NCBI GenBank assembly: GCA_003576535.1
Contig: QXCQ01000263.1
Span: 31,010 to 95,009 of the forward strand
DNA from: Nakamurella silvestris
GTDB lineage: Bacteria; Actinomycetota; Actinomycetes; Mycobacteriales; Nakamurellaceae
Length of the DNA stretch: 64,000 nt
Direction of reading: 5' to 3'
Shown here: positions 1 to 7,881 of the stretch, in pieces
Position numbering within the stretch: position 1 is the stretch's first letter
Layout of the letters: each line of letters opens with the position of its first letter
Notes under the pieces: generated by a model
What the model was told of the DNA's origin: nothing
The model's database searches: none
What the model saw: only the letters and a program-made list of their open reading frames with translations
Made by a program: the position numbers and the translations under genes

Positions 1-587
1 GTCGCGGCGGCGGCCACGCCCGCCAACCTCAGCGCCCGGTCGGCGGCATCCCAGGGCAGGGCGGAGGTGTCGGCGGATTCGCCCGGCGGTCCGGGTGGTG
101 CCGGCACACTCACCACCACCCGGGTCGCGGCGACGGCGTCGAACCGGCCGGCGATCTGGCCGCCGGCGGTCTGGCCCAGCCCGAGGGTCGCCACCAGGGC
201 GGCGATACCGGCCACGGTGCCGACCATGGTGAGGATCAGCCGGGCCGGGCGGGTCCCGATGCCCAGCACCGCCTCGTCGAGCAGGTCCGGGATCCGCATT
301 CGCGGCCGACCCTGGGACTTCTTGGCGCGCCGGGCCTTCCGTTCGGCCCGGCGACCCTGGCGGGGGGACGCCGTCGGCTCGGCGGACAGGTCCAGCAGGC
401 TGATCCGTTCGGTCTCCGTCGGGCGTTCCCCGGCGGTGGCCGGTGTCGTGCCATCCAGACCCACCTGTGCCAACGGGAGGGTGTCCGTGCGGACACCGTC
501 GACATGGTCACCGGTCGGTGGGTCGGTCGACGGACCTGCCTCGACCGGTGTCCCGTCGAGGGGGCGCTGTCGTTTTCGTAGTCTCAC
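1..587 (-). CDS. ABC transporter permease, MacB/FtsX-like (3' part beyond window)
   Basis: Membrane permease of an efflux system; the gene runs off the left edge, so only about 195 N-terminal residues are visible. It starts with GTG at 587-585, overlapping the TGA of the ATPase gene by 4 nt, which implies translational coupling. After a charged cytoplasmic N-terminus comes RIPDLLDEAVLGIGTRPARL, then a hydrophobic segment (ILTMVGTVAGIAALVATLGL), the usual first transmembrane helix of FtsX/MacB permeases, followed by an extracytoplasmic part (QTAGGQIAGRFDAVAATRVV). The family works with a MacB/LolD-type ATPase and an HlyD-like adaptor, both just upstream. The substrate is unknown. Confidence 0.8.
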   Translation of the reverse strand, partial: MRLRKRQRPLDGTPVEAGPSTDPPTGDHVDGVRTDTLPLAQVGLDGTTPATAGERPTETERISLLDLSAEPTASPRQGRRAERKARRAKKSQGRPRMRIPDLLDEAVLGIGTRPARLILTMVGTVAGIAALVATLGLGQTAGGQIAGRFDAVAATRVVVSVPAPPGPPGESADTSALPWDAADRALRLAGVAAAA

Positions 588-1255
588 AGGGCGCTCAATT
601 CTCCGTCGGAGATCCGGACCCGCCGCTGGGCGCGCCGGCTCACGTCCTCGTCATGGGTGATGACGGCCAGGGTCAGACCCGACCGGTGCAGCTCGTCGAA
701 CAGGTCCATCACCCCGGCCGCGTTGGCCTGATCGAGGTTCCCGGTGGGCTCGTCGGCGAGCAGCAGGGAGGGCTCTCCCGACAGTGCCCGGGCGATCGCC
801 ACCCGCTGACGTTCCCCGCCGGAGAGCTGGGTGGGCAGGAAGTCCGTGCGGGCGCTCAAGCCCACCCGGTCGAGGGCGGCCAGCGCCCGTGGCCGCCGCT
901 GGGACCGGGGAACTCCCTGGTAGAGCATCGACAACATGACATTGTCCAGCACCGATCGGCGGCCCAACAGGTGGAAGGCCTGGAACACGAACCCGATCCG
1001 ACCTCCCCGTGCCGCCGCTCGCGCACCCTGACCCAGCCCCGCGACATCCCTTCCGTCCAACAGGTACTGACCCGCGGTCGGTCGGTCGAGCAGCCCGAGC
1101 AGGTGCAACAGGGTGGATTTCCCCGACCCGGAGGGGCCGACGATGGACAGGTAGTCGCCCGGCTCGATCACCAGGTTCACCTCGCGCACCGCCGACACCT
1201 CGGGAGGGCCGGGGTAGGTCCGTCCGACCCCGATCAGCTCGACCACCGGTGTCAT
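584..1255 (-). CDS. ABC transporter ATP-binding protein, MacB/LolD type
   Basis: Cytoplasmic ATPase of 223 residues that powers the neighbouring FtsX-like permease. Walker A is GPSGSGKST at about 40-48, the signature LSGGERQRVAIARAL at about 144-158 and Walker B LLLADEPTGNLD at about 164-175. The length is normal for the family. The ATG start overlaps the adaptor stop by 4 nt and its stop overlaps the permease start by 4 nt, so adaptor, ATPase and permease form one coupled operon. Such MacB-like sets export peptides, antibiotics or lipids. Export is inferred from the adaptor; the substrate cannot be read from the sequence. Confidence 0.93.
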   Translation of the reverse strand: MTPVVELIGVGRTYPGPPEVSAVREVNLVIEPGDYLSIVGPSGSGKSTLLHLLGLLDRPTAGQYLLDGRDVAGLGQGARAAARGGRIGFVFQAFHLLGRRSVLDNVMLSMLYQGVPRSQRRPRALAALDRVGLSARTDFLPTQLSGGERQRVAIARALSGEPSLLLADEPTGNLDQANAAGVMDLFDELHRSGLTLAVITHDEDVSRRAQRRVRISDGELSAL

Positions 1256-3009
1256 CGTCCCACCACCACCAGACTGCCGTCCTGCAAGGACTTGTCGCTT
1301 TCGCCCAGGTCCGCGCCGTCATCGGCGATGGGATGGACCTCCACCTTGCCGTCCGCGGTCAGACCGATCCGCAGCCGTTGGAAACGGGTGGTGCCGTCGG
1401 CCTGCAGCACCTCCACCCGTGGGGTGCCGTCGGTGTCGGAGAACAGGGCCCCGACGGGAACGGTGAGCACCTCGCCGGCCGTGGCACCGACCTCGATGTC
1501 CACCTTCACGTTCTGGCCACGCAGGGCCTGGGCCTGTTCGTCGGTGACATCACCCGGATCGAGCAGCACCACCCAGCTCCCCTGGTTCTCCGGATCGGTT
1601 TTCAGGGAGACGATCTTCGCCTCCACGGTGCCGATGCCCGGCACGGTCAGGACACCCTTCATCCCCTTGCTGAGCAGACCGGCCTCGTCCTCGGAAACAG
1701 TGGCGCGGACCTGCAGGGCCGTTCCCGAGACCGACATGACAGGCTCGGTGACCCCGTCCCCGGCCTTGGCCAGGATCTCGTCGACCCGCCGCGGAAGTTC
1801 GGCCAGGTAGACGATCTCGTTGACCGGGACCGGGGTGAGCAGCTCCTTCTTGGACCTGGCCAGCGTCGTGGCCGCCTCGTCGACAGCCTTCTGGGCGGCG
1901 GTCACCGCCCCGCGGGCCGCTGAGGTGTCCGGACCTTCCAGCAGCTCCTCCCGTTGGGCGCGGGCGACGGCGACCTGATTCTCCGCCGCGTTGATCGCAG
2001 CCTGGTCCGGCGCTCCCGGTGCGTTCGCCGCAGTCAGCGCGTCATCGGCCTCGTTCGCGGCCGCGTTCGCCGCATCGACCTCCTGCTGTGCGGTATCCCT
2101 TGCCTGGCGGGCGATGTCGCGTTCGTTCTGGGCCGCGGCCCGCTGGTCGGCCTTCGCCGACCGGAGCTTGTCCTCCGCGCGGGTGAGTGCCTGCTCGGCC
2201 TCGGTGAGTTTCTGCTGGGCCGCCTGCAGGGCACCCCCGGCCGCCGACACCTTCTGCTGGGCAGCCTCGACCGCCGCCTGGTCGGGCGGTGTCCCGGTGT
2301 TCCTGGCCGTTTCCAGTGCGGCCTCCGCGGCGGAGACAGCGCCGTCGGCAGCCAGTTTCGCCGAGTTGGATGGAGGAATGTCTGCCGCATCCAGTGCGTT
2401 CTCGGCGTCGGTCAGACCCTGGCGGGCACGGGTGAGGGCCTGCTGCGCCGCGTCCTTGGCCGCCACCAGCTCCTTGTCGGGGGCAGGCGGGGCGTAACCG
2501 GCCTTGCGGTACAGGGCGACCACGGCGGCGGCCACCTCGGCGTCGTAGACCCCGTCCTCCTTACCGGCCTGGAAACCCAGGCGGTTCAGGGCCTTCTGGA
2601 GCTGTTCGACGTCCGACCCGACGCTCCCCGGTCCGATGGTGCGGTATCCGGGGATACTGCCGCCGAGGGCGATGACCGGTCGTCCCGAGACCTCGATGAG
2701 GACACCGCCCTCGCTGATCTTGCTGCCCGCCTTCGGGATCCGGCCGGTGATCAGGCCGGGGGCACCGGAGGTGCTGGGCGGCAGCGTGATCTTCACCGAG
2801 TCGGTGAAACCGAGATCACCACGGGTGGTGACCGTCGCGGTCAGCTCGGACTTCCCGACCGTGACGGTGATGGGCCCGGCCGGCGGTGGTGCGGTCTTCG
2901 CCGCCGCCTCGGCCGGGGAGTTGATGAACTGGGTGGCGAACAGACCGCCGCCGGCTGCTGCTGCGGCGACGAGTGCCACCACCAGGATCGTGCGTCGAGC
3001 TCCGGCCAC
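1252..3009 (-). CDS. HlyD-like periplasmic adaptor with peptidoglycan-binding domain
   Basis: Secreted, membrane-anchored adaptor of 585 residues. A hydrophobic N-terminal helix (about 7-26) anchors it. A peptidoglycan_binding_1-type segment (GSDVEQLQKALNRLGF then GVYDAEVAAAVVALYRKAGY) lies at about 130-170. A long Ala/Glu/Gln-rich coiled-coil hairpin covers about 185-385, and a beta-barrel/lipoyl-like part makes up the C-terminal third. This architecture is typical of efflux adaptors in Gram-positive ABC exporters, where the coiled coil contacts the permease and the PG-binding part the wall. It lies 2 bp after the lipoprotein gene and overlaps the ATPase gene by 4 nt. Confidence 0.87.
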   Translation of the reverse strand: MAGARRTILVVALVAAAAAGGGLFATQFINSPAEAAAKTAPPPAGPITVTVGKSELTATVTTRGDLGFTDSVKITLPPSTSGAPGLITGRIPKAGSKISEGGVLIEVSGRPVIALGGSIPGYRTIGPGSVGSDVEQLQKALNRLGFQAGKEDGVYDAEVAAAVVALYRKAGYAPPAPDKELVAAKDAAQQALTRARQGLTDAENALDAADIPPSNSAKLAADGAVSAAEAALETARNTGTPPDQAAVEAAQQKVSAAGGALQAAQQKLTEAEQALTRAEDKLRSAKADQRAAAQNERDIARQARDTAQQEVDAANAAANEADDALTAANAPGAPDQAAINAAENQVAVARAQREELLEGPDTSAARGAVTAAQKAVDEAATTLARSKKELLTPVPVNEIVYLAELPRRVDEILAKAGDGVTEPVMSVSGTALQVRATVSEDEAGLLSKGMKGVLTVPGIGTVEAKIVSLKTDPENQGSWVVLLDPGDVTDEQAQALRGQNVKVDIEVGATAGEVLTVPVGALFSDTDGTPRVEVLQADGTTRFQRLRIGLTADGKVEVHPIADDGADLGESDKSLQDGSLVVVGR

Positions 3010-3011
3010 GG

Positions 3012-4157
3012 TCAGCCCCCGGTGACCGAGTTGCGGTACTGGTCCAGCTCGGTCTTGTGCTCGTCGGTGAACTTCTGCTCGAGCTCGATCCGCACCTGGT
3101 CGTGCACGGCCTGGTAGTCACCGCGGCAGTTGAGGTCCTGCACGGCGAGATCGATCTCGGTCTTCTTCAGCTCGTCGACCTTGGCCTGCTCGGGTGCGTC
3201 GGCAGACTGACCGCCGACGCTCATGCTGACCGCGGATCCGGCGCGGACGCTGAAGCCGAATCCGCCGGTGCTGCTGCCGGGCTGGTAGTCCCACCCGTTC
3301 AGATCGGCCCACTTCTTCATGATCGACTCCTGGGCATCGGCGATGGCGGTGAAACCCGGGTGTCCGGCGTCGGCCATGCAGTTGGTCCAGGCGGCGACCT
3401 TGGGGGCGACCCGGGGATCGGTGTCCACGGCCTTCTGCACCTTCTCCAGCTGCTTGAACAGGTCGTCGAGCTGGCTGAAGTCGACCTGCGGGGTCTCGCC
3501 GTAGACCGCAGTCCGGGCGGTGGTGTAGCAACCGGGAGTCGGCGGCTCGGCAGCACCGGTCGTCGGGTCATCGGGGGTCTCCTCACCGGCGGCCGGTATC
3601 GGGCCCGCCGGGGCCAGGGCGACCACACCCCCGCCGCCTCCGGTGCCGGTGGTCGTGCTCATGCCGCCGCCGTTGCCGTAGAGGGCCTTGTAGTACGCGG
3701 CCTGTTCCGAGTCGGACATGCCCTCGGTGATCTTGGCGTTCGGGTCGTCCTCGGGCCTGAGCTCGGAGGTGAAGGCCGAGGTGGTGATCCCGTACCCGAA
3801 CTTCTCGGTCCAGGCGCGGTCACCCTGTTTCGGTCCGGCGTCCTCGGCGGGGGCGTTCTGCACGTTCGGGACGTACTCGAAGCCCGCGGCCTTCATGCAG
3901 GCCGCGACCTTGTCCTGGACCTGACGGTCCTTGGCATCGTCGGGTGCGGGGCCGAAGGCTCCTTTGAGGTATTCGTCGAGCGGGCTGAAGGTGTTGGGCG
4001 CGGCGTCCGAACTGGGGGCTCCGGCGTCGTCGGTGGAACTCCCGCAGGCGGAGAGCCCCAGGACCCCGGCGATGACGACGGCCCCGAAGGCACCCGCGCG
4101 TCCTCCCCGACGCCCGTGTGCGAATGAACTTCTGCTTCTTTCGGTCCAGATTCCCAT
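3012..4157 (-). CDS. Secreted lipoprotein, first gene of the efflux operon
   Basis: A 381-residue lipoprotein of unknown function. The N-terminus is basic, followed by a hydrophobic stretch and a lipobox LSAC (Cys about 38), so the mature protein should be lipid-anchored outside the membrane. I recognise no catalytic domain; the region has spaced Cys residues (KVAACMKAAGF, GCYTTA, TNCMADAG, LNCRGDY) that could form disulfides. An SD-like AGGAGAGGAAG sits 5 nt before the ATG. It is 2 bp upstream of the adaptor gene and divergent from the response regulator, so it probably senses or binds the exported substrate. That role is inference. Confidence 0.8.
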   Translation of the reverse strand: MGIWTERSRSSFAHGRRGGRAGAFGAVVIAGVLGLSACGSSTDDAGAPSSDAAPNTFSPLDEYLKGAFGPAPDDAKDRQVQDKVAACMKAAGFEYVPNVQNAPAEDAGPKQGDRAWTEKFGYGITTSAFTSELRPEDDPNAKITEGMSDSEQAAYYKALYGNGGGMSTTTGTGGGGGVVALAPAGPIPAAGEETPDDPTTGAAEPPTPGCYTTARTAVYGETPQVDFSQLDDLFKQLEKVQKAVDTDPRVAPKVAAWTNCMADAGHPGFTAIADAQESIMKKWADLNGWDYQPGSSTGGFGFSVRAGSAVSMSVGGQSADAPEQAKVDELKKTEIDLAVQDLNCRGDYQAVHDQVRIELEQKFTDEHKTELDQYRNSVTGG

Positions 4158-4289
4158 CGGATCTTCCTCTCCTGGTCGTCCTCGTGGCGGACGGTTGTCC
4201 GGTGAGTGACGTTCTGCCCTGCCCGACCCGGTTCGGGTCGCTGCCCAGTTGTCTAATGACCCCGCGGTTCGGCCCCGGTCCTTTCGCCG

Positions 4290-4306
4290 CTAACCCGCTC
4301 CTAACC
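4290..4306 (+). promoter_or_regulatory. Direct repeat CTAACC x2, 11 bp apart (putative response-regulator box)
   Basis: CTAACC occurs at 4290-4295 and again at 4301-4306, exactly 11 bp apart, in the 232-bp region between the divergent lipoprotein and response-regulator genes. OmpR/PhoB regulators bind direct repeats with about one helical turn spacing, so this is a reasonable site for the regulator encoded at 4390. Binding is not shown. Confidence 0.45.
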
Positions 4307-4389
4307 TGGAGGGGGCGACCCTGGACGGGAACAGCGGTGAACAGGGCATACGGCCTGGCCGCGGTCGTGGCAGCAGAAAGGACCGCTCG

Positions 4390-5049
4390 ATGAGATTGCT
4401 GGTGGTGGAGGACGAGGTCGACCTCGCGCAGACGTTGGCCGACGGGCTGCGGGCGGAGGGGTTCGTCGTCGACGTCGTCGGCGACGGTGCCAGTGCCCTC
4501 GCCCACCTCGGTCGCCACGACATCGACGTGATCGTCCTGGACCGGGATCTGCCGGTGCTGGACGGGGACGCGGTGTGCAAGGCACTGGCGACCACCGGCC
4601 ATCCCGCACGGATCCTGATGTTGACCGCCGCGGGGAGCCTGGCCGACCGGATCGCGGGCCTGGATCTCGGGGCGGACGACTACCTGCCCAAACCTTTCGC
4701 CTACCTGGAACTGCTGGCGCGCATCCGCGCCCTCGGCCGACGCTCCGAGGTCGCCCCGCGCGGGGCGCTGCTGGAACGGGAGGGGATCCGGCTGGACACC
4801 GACCGCAGGATCGCCGAACGGGACGGCAGGCCGATCAGGCTGACCCCGAAGGAGATGGGGGTGCTCCAGGTGCTGCTGGAGGCCGACGGGGGGATCGTCA
4901 CCCCCACCGACCTCCTGGACCAGGTGTGGGAGGACCCCTTCGACCGTTCGCGGGGTGTGGTGAAGGCCGTGGTGTTCGCACTGCGGCGCAAACTGGGAAA
5001 TCCCCAGGTGATCGGCACCGAGCCCGGTCACGGCTACCGGATCGGCTGA
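4390..5049 (+). CDS. OmpR-family response regulator
   Basis: A 219-residue DNA-binding response regulator. The receiver domain is residues 1-120: acidic pair E7/D8 (VVEDEVD), phospho-acceptor D51 in VLDRDLPVLDG, switch Thr in LMLTAA and K101 in YLPKPF. The C-terminal winged helix (about 125-219) includes RLTPKEMGVLQVLLEADGG and ends in EPGHGYRI, typical of Trans_reg_C. An AGAAAGGA ribosome site lies just before ATG. The partner kinase starts 4 bp after its stop. The divergent efflux operon is the obvious target, by analogy with actinobacterial antimicrobial-resistance systems. Confidence 0.95.
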   Translation: MRLLVVEDEVDLAQTLADGLRAEGFVVDVVGDGASALAHLGRHDIDVIVLDRDLPVLDGDAVCKALATTGHPARILMLTAAGSLADRIAGLDLGADDYLPKPFAYLELLARIRALGRRSEVAPRGALLEREGIRLDTDRRIAERDGRPIRLTPKEMGVLQVLLEADGGIVTPTDLLDQVWEDPFDRSRGVVKAVVFALRRKLGNPQVIGTEPGHGYRIG

Positions 5050-5053
5050 ACCG

Positions 5054-6520
5054 ATGAATCTTTCCCTGCGCGCCAGGTCGTTCCGTTTCCCCACCCGGCC
5101 GTTCAGTTTCCGCACCCGGCTGACCCTCACCATCACCGGGGTGTTCATGGTGGCCGGGGTCGCCCTGTTGACGGTGGTCTACCTGCTGGTGTCCGGTCTG
5201 TTCAACAACGCACTCGGTGCCAGCGTGACGGCGACCGGGGCCACCCAGCCGGCCGCACTGGTCTCGGACGACTACAGCGTGCCGTCCTACTCGGTGGTAT
5301 CGGGAAACGCCGGGATGGCGAGCCCGGTCGCCGAGCTGGTTCCGGCGGATTCGGCTGCCTTCGCCCAGTACGGCCAGCCGGCCGACTTCCTCGGTGCCCA
5401 GGGCATCGTGGCGGTGAACGGACAGCTGACCTCATCCCGGCTGATGACCAGGGCCACGACCAGTGACGTGGCGATGGGGCCGGGCGGCACCGTCGTGATC
5501 AGCGAGGCCTCGCCGGCGGCCCAGGCGATCACCACCTGGTACCGGACGAAGTCGGAGACGGTCGCCGGGGACGTGCTGACCGGGTTGCTGGTCTGGTCCG
5601 GGGTGGCCCTGGTGGTGTTCGCCGTCCTGGCCGCGTGGGCGGCCTGGTGGTTGGCCAGGAGGTCCCTGCGCAGGATCGGGGAGGTGACGAAGATGGCCCA
5701 GGACCTGTCGACCAACGACCTGCACCGCCGACTGGACCTGCCGGGACCTGCGGACGAGATCAAGGATCTCGCCGACACGATCGACGAGATGCTCAACCGG
5801 CTGGAGACCGCCTTCGCCAGCCAGGACCGTTTTGTGGCCAACGCCTCCCACGAGCTGCGCACCCCGATGACGACATCCCGGACTGCCCTGGAGATCCCGC
5901 TGGCCCAGGGACGGGTGCCGGCCGACCTGGAGCCCGCCATCCGGACGGCGTTGAAGGCCGGGGAGCGGACGGAACTGCTGTTGGGTTCGCTGCTGACCCT
6001 GGCCCGCGGCGGCCAGACCGACATCGAGTCCGAGGTCGATCTGGCCGAGGTCGTGTCGAACGAGATCGAAGCGGCGGCAGAGGTTTCGGCGGATGCGAAG
6101 ATCAGCATGTACGTGGATCGGGTGGCGTTGGAGGAGGTTGCGGCGGTACTGGGGGACCCGACGATGATCGAACAGGCGGTGGCCAATCTGATCGACAACG
6201 CGCTGCGGCACAACCACACCGGCGGATCCGTTCAGGTGGGTCTGGATCGTGAGGGGGAGGAGTTCCGGCTCCGGGTGGAGAACACCGGTGCCGTGATCGA
6301 CCCGGCCGACGTCGCACTGTTGACCGAACCCTTCTACCGCGCGGGCAGCACCCGGACGGCCACCCGGTCCGAACCGGGACGCGGGGTCGGCCTCGGCCTG
6401 TCGATCATCGCCAGGATCGCCGAGACCCACGGCGGTCGGGTCGATCTCGAAGCCCGCGACGGCGGTGGCCTGGTCGCGATCCTGACCCTGCCGGCCGCGC
6501 CGGTCCTGGTCGGGGTCTGA
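5054..6520 (+). CDS. Sensor histidine kinase
   Basis: A 488-residue membrane sensor kinase paired with the upstream regulator. Transmembrane helix 1 is at about 23-50, followed by an extracytoplasmic sensor of about 125 residues, helix 2 at about 174-200 and a HAMP linker (200-255). The HisKA phospho-acceptor is H266 in NASHELRTPM. The ATPase domain shows an N box (EQAVANLIDNALRHN) and a glycine box (GRGVGLGLSI). The sensor region has no domain I can name. The start is 4 bp after the regulator stop, so the pair is one operon. Confidence 0.95.
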   Translation: MNLSLRARSFRFPTRPFSFRTRLTLTITGVFMVAGVALLTVVYLLVSGLFNNALGASVTATGATQPAALVSDDYSVPSYSVVSGNAGMASPVAELVPADSAAFAQYGQPADFLGAQGIVAVNGQLTSSRLMTRATTSDVAMGPGGTVVISEASPAAQAITTWYRTKSETVAGDVLTGLLVWSGVALVVFAVLAAWAAWWLARRSLRRIGEVTKMAQDLSTNDLHRRLDLPGPADEIKDLADTIDEMLNRLETAFASQDRFVANASHELRTPMTTSRTALEIPLAQGRVPADLEPAIRTALKAGERTELLLGSLLTLARGGQTDIESEVDLAEVVSNEIEAAAEVSADAKISMYVDRVALEEVAAVLGDPTMIEQAVANLIDNALRHNHTGGSVQVGLDREGEEFRLRVENTGAVIDPADVALLTEPFYRAGSTRTATRSEPGRGVGLGLSIIARIAETHGGRVDLEARDGGGLVAILTLPAAPVLVGV

Positions 6521-6988
6521 ACCAGCCCCTCGTGCGGCGGTGGGGACACGCCGGAGACACCGGCCGCCGGCCGATGGCAGGCTTTCGCCATGCGTATATG
6601 GCACCATCGATTCCGGTCGACGACCGGTGCGGACGCAGCACGATCCGCAGACCGTCGATGGGGTGAAAACCCTGGTCCGGGTGGGTGTGGGTGCCCGTTT
6701 GATCGACAGGACCGCAAGGGGTACTTCGAATGGTTGACCCGCCACCTGAAGGTATTACCTGATCTACGCATTGGGATGACGAAGCGAGTCATTTCACCGA
6801 AGGTGACGGATATTTTCTCTGAATAGTCTGCGTATTCAACCCGGACAGGGGGGATCCGACAGGTCTCGGTTTGCGTAACGTAGACCACGAACGATCTCCG
6901 GTATCGGCTTCAGAACCGATGCGGGTCAAGACCTTTCGGAAAGTTTGGCGGGGGTCGATCGGCTCCCGCACGTCCCGAGGAGAAACCG
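6521..6988 (+). promoter_or_regulatory. 468-bp leader/intergenic region with three inverted repeats
   Basis: No coding region is convincing here. It is locally A/T-richer than the rest of the window. It contains three short perfect inverted repeats: ATGAC/GTCAT at 6776-6792, TCACC/GGTGA at 6794-6806 and TGAATA/TATTCA at 6820-6838. These lie 150-210 bp before the SLH gene and could be operators or leader hairpins. A clear ribosome site GAGGAGA precedes the ATG at 6989. Confidence 0.4.
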
Positions 6989-7732
6989 ATGACAAGTACA
7001 AGAATGTGGCGGTGGATCAGCACTATCACCCTCGTGGTGGGGGTGGCTCTCAGTAGTGGGATGACGGCAGGGGTCGCTGCCGCAGCGTCACCACCCGATC
7101 CGGGCGGGCCCTGTGCCTGCGGGAAGCCGTTCCCGGACGTGGCCAAGAACAGTGAATTCTGCGAGGCGATCCAATGGGCCAAGGACGAGGGGATCGTGCT
7201 CGGCAACGCCGACGGGAAGTTCCACGGCGCGGATCTGATGGACCGTCAGGCCATCGCCGCGATCCTCTACCGCTACGAGACAGGAAAGACCACCGGTAAA
7301 TGCACGACCGGAACCTCGGGATACAGCGACATCCCCACCTCGAACCAGTTCTGCAACGCCATCCGCTGGGCCAAGGACAGCGGCCTGCTCAAGGGCAACG
7401 GCGACGGGACCTTCGGACCGACCGTGCCGGTGACCCGGGCGGCGATCGCGGTGCTCCTCTACCGGTCGGTGAGCATCCTGCAACTGCCCGGCATCCCGCT
7501 GGTCGGCTGCCTGATCGGGATCTTCCCGAACATCACCTTCTTCTCGGGGTTCAGTGATGTCACCATCACCACCCCGCGGTGCGCGGAGATCAAGTTCATG
7601 AAGGACTTCAACCTCTCGCAGGGCTGGGCGAAAGCCGGCTCCCTGCCCGAGTACCGGCCGAACCTCGCCGTGGAACGGCAGGCGATCATCGCCTTCATCT
7701 ACCGGTTCGACCAGGTGTTCATCACCACGTGA
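6989..7732 (+). CDS. Secreted protein of three S-layer homology modules
   Basis: A 247-residue exported protein made almost entirely of SLH modules. The signal peptide covers about 1-33 (hydrophobic core WISTITLVVGVAL, ending VAAAA). Three modules follow: PFPDVAKNSEFCEAIQWAK (about 45-95), YSDIPTSNQFCNAIRWAK (about 110-160) and FSDVTITTPRCAEIKFMKD (about 187-245), each ending in a GNxDGxF/R-A-xIA-LYR pattern. SLH modules bind wall polysaccharides and anchor proteins at the surface. Each module carries a Cys next to the first helix, partnered by an upstream Cys in modules 1 and 2, a variant shared with the GH3 and RCC1 proteins of this window. No enzymatic domain is present, so it may be a structural or accessory wall protein. 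Confidence 0.85.
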   Translation: MTSTRMWRWISTITLVVGVALSSGMTAGVAAAASPPDPGGPCACGKPFPDVAKNSEFCEAIQWAKDEGIVLGNADGKFHGADLMDRQAIAAILYRYETGKTTGKCTTGTSGYSDIPTSNQFCNAIRWAKDSGLLKGNGDGTFGPTVPVTRAAIAVLLYRSVSILQLPGIPLVGCLIGIFPNITFFSGFSDVTITTPRCAEIKFMKDFNLSQGWAKAGSLPEYRPNLAVERQAIIAFIYRFDQVFITT

Positions 7733-7752
7733 TCCACCTGGTTCCAGACGGG

Positions 7753-7784
7753 CCCCGGGTTCGCGTTCTGACGCGATCCCGGGG
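7753..7784. terminator. Hairpin after the SLH gene
   Basis: CCCCGGGTTCGCGT (7753-7766) pairs with ACGCGATCCCGGGG (7771-7784) with one mismatch and a 4-nt loop, 20 bp after the SLH stop. There is no T-run, so it is a terminator-like stem rather than a textbook intrinsic terminator. Confidence 0.6.
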
Positions 7785-7869
7785 TCAGGTCTCGGCACCT
7801 GGCAGGATCTGCCGGAGATCGGGCACTTTGGCGTCGATGACTGCCAGGACCATGGTCGCCGGACCTTCG

Positions 7870-7875
7870 TAGGCT
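7870..7875 (+). promoter_or_regulatory. -10 box TAGGCT for leaderless arcC
   Basis: TAGGCT ends 6 nt before the GTG of arcC, so transcription should begin at or next to the start codon. No Shine-Dalgarno sequence precedes the GTG. Confidence 0.6.
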
Positions 7876-7881
7876 CAGGCA

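Noticed and set aside
443..1923. Plus-strand frames across the ABC transporter operon
   Set aside because: No domains or ribosome sites; the minus strand encodes the clear ATPase, adaptor and permease.
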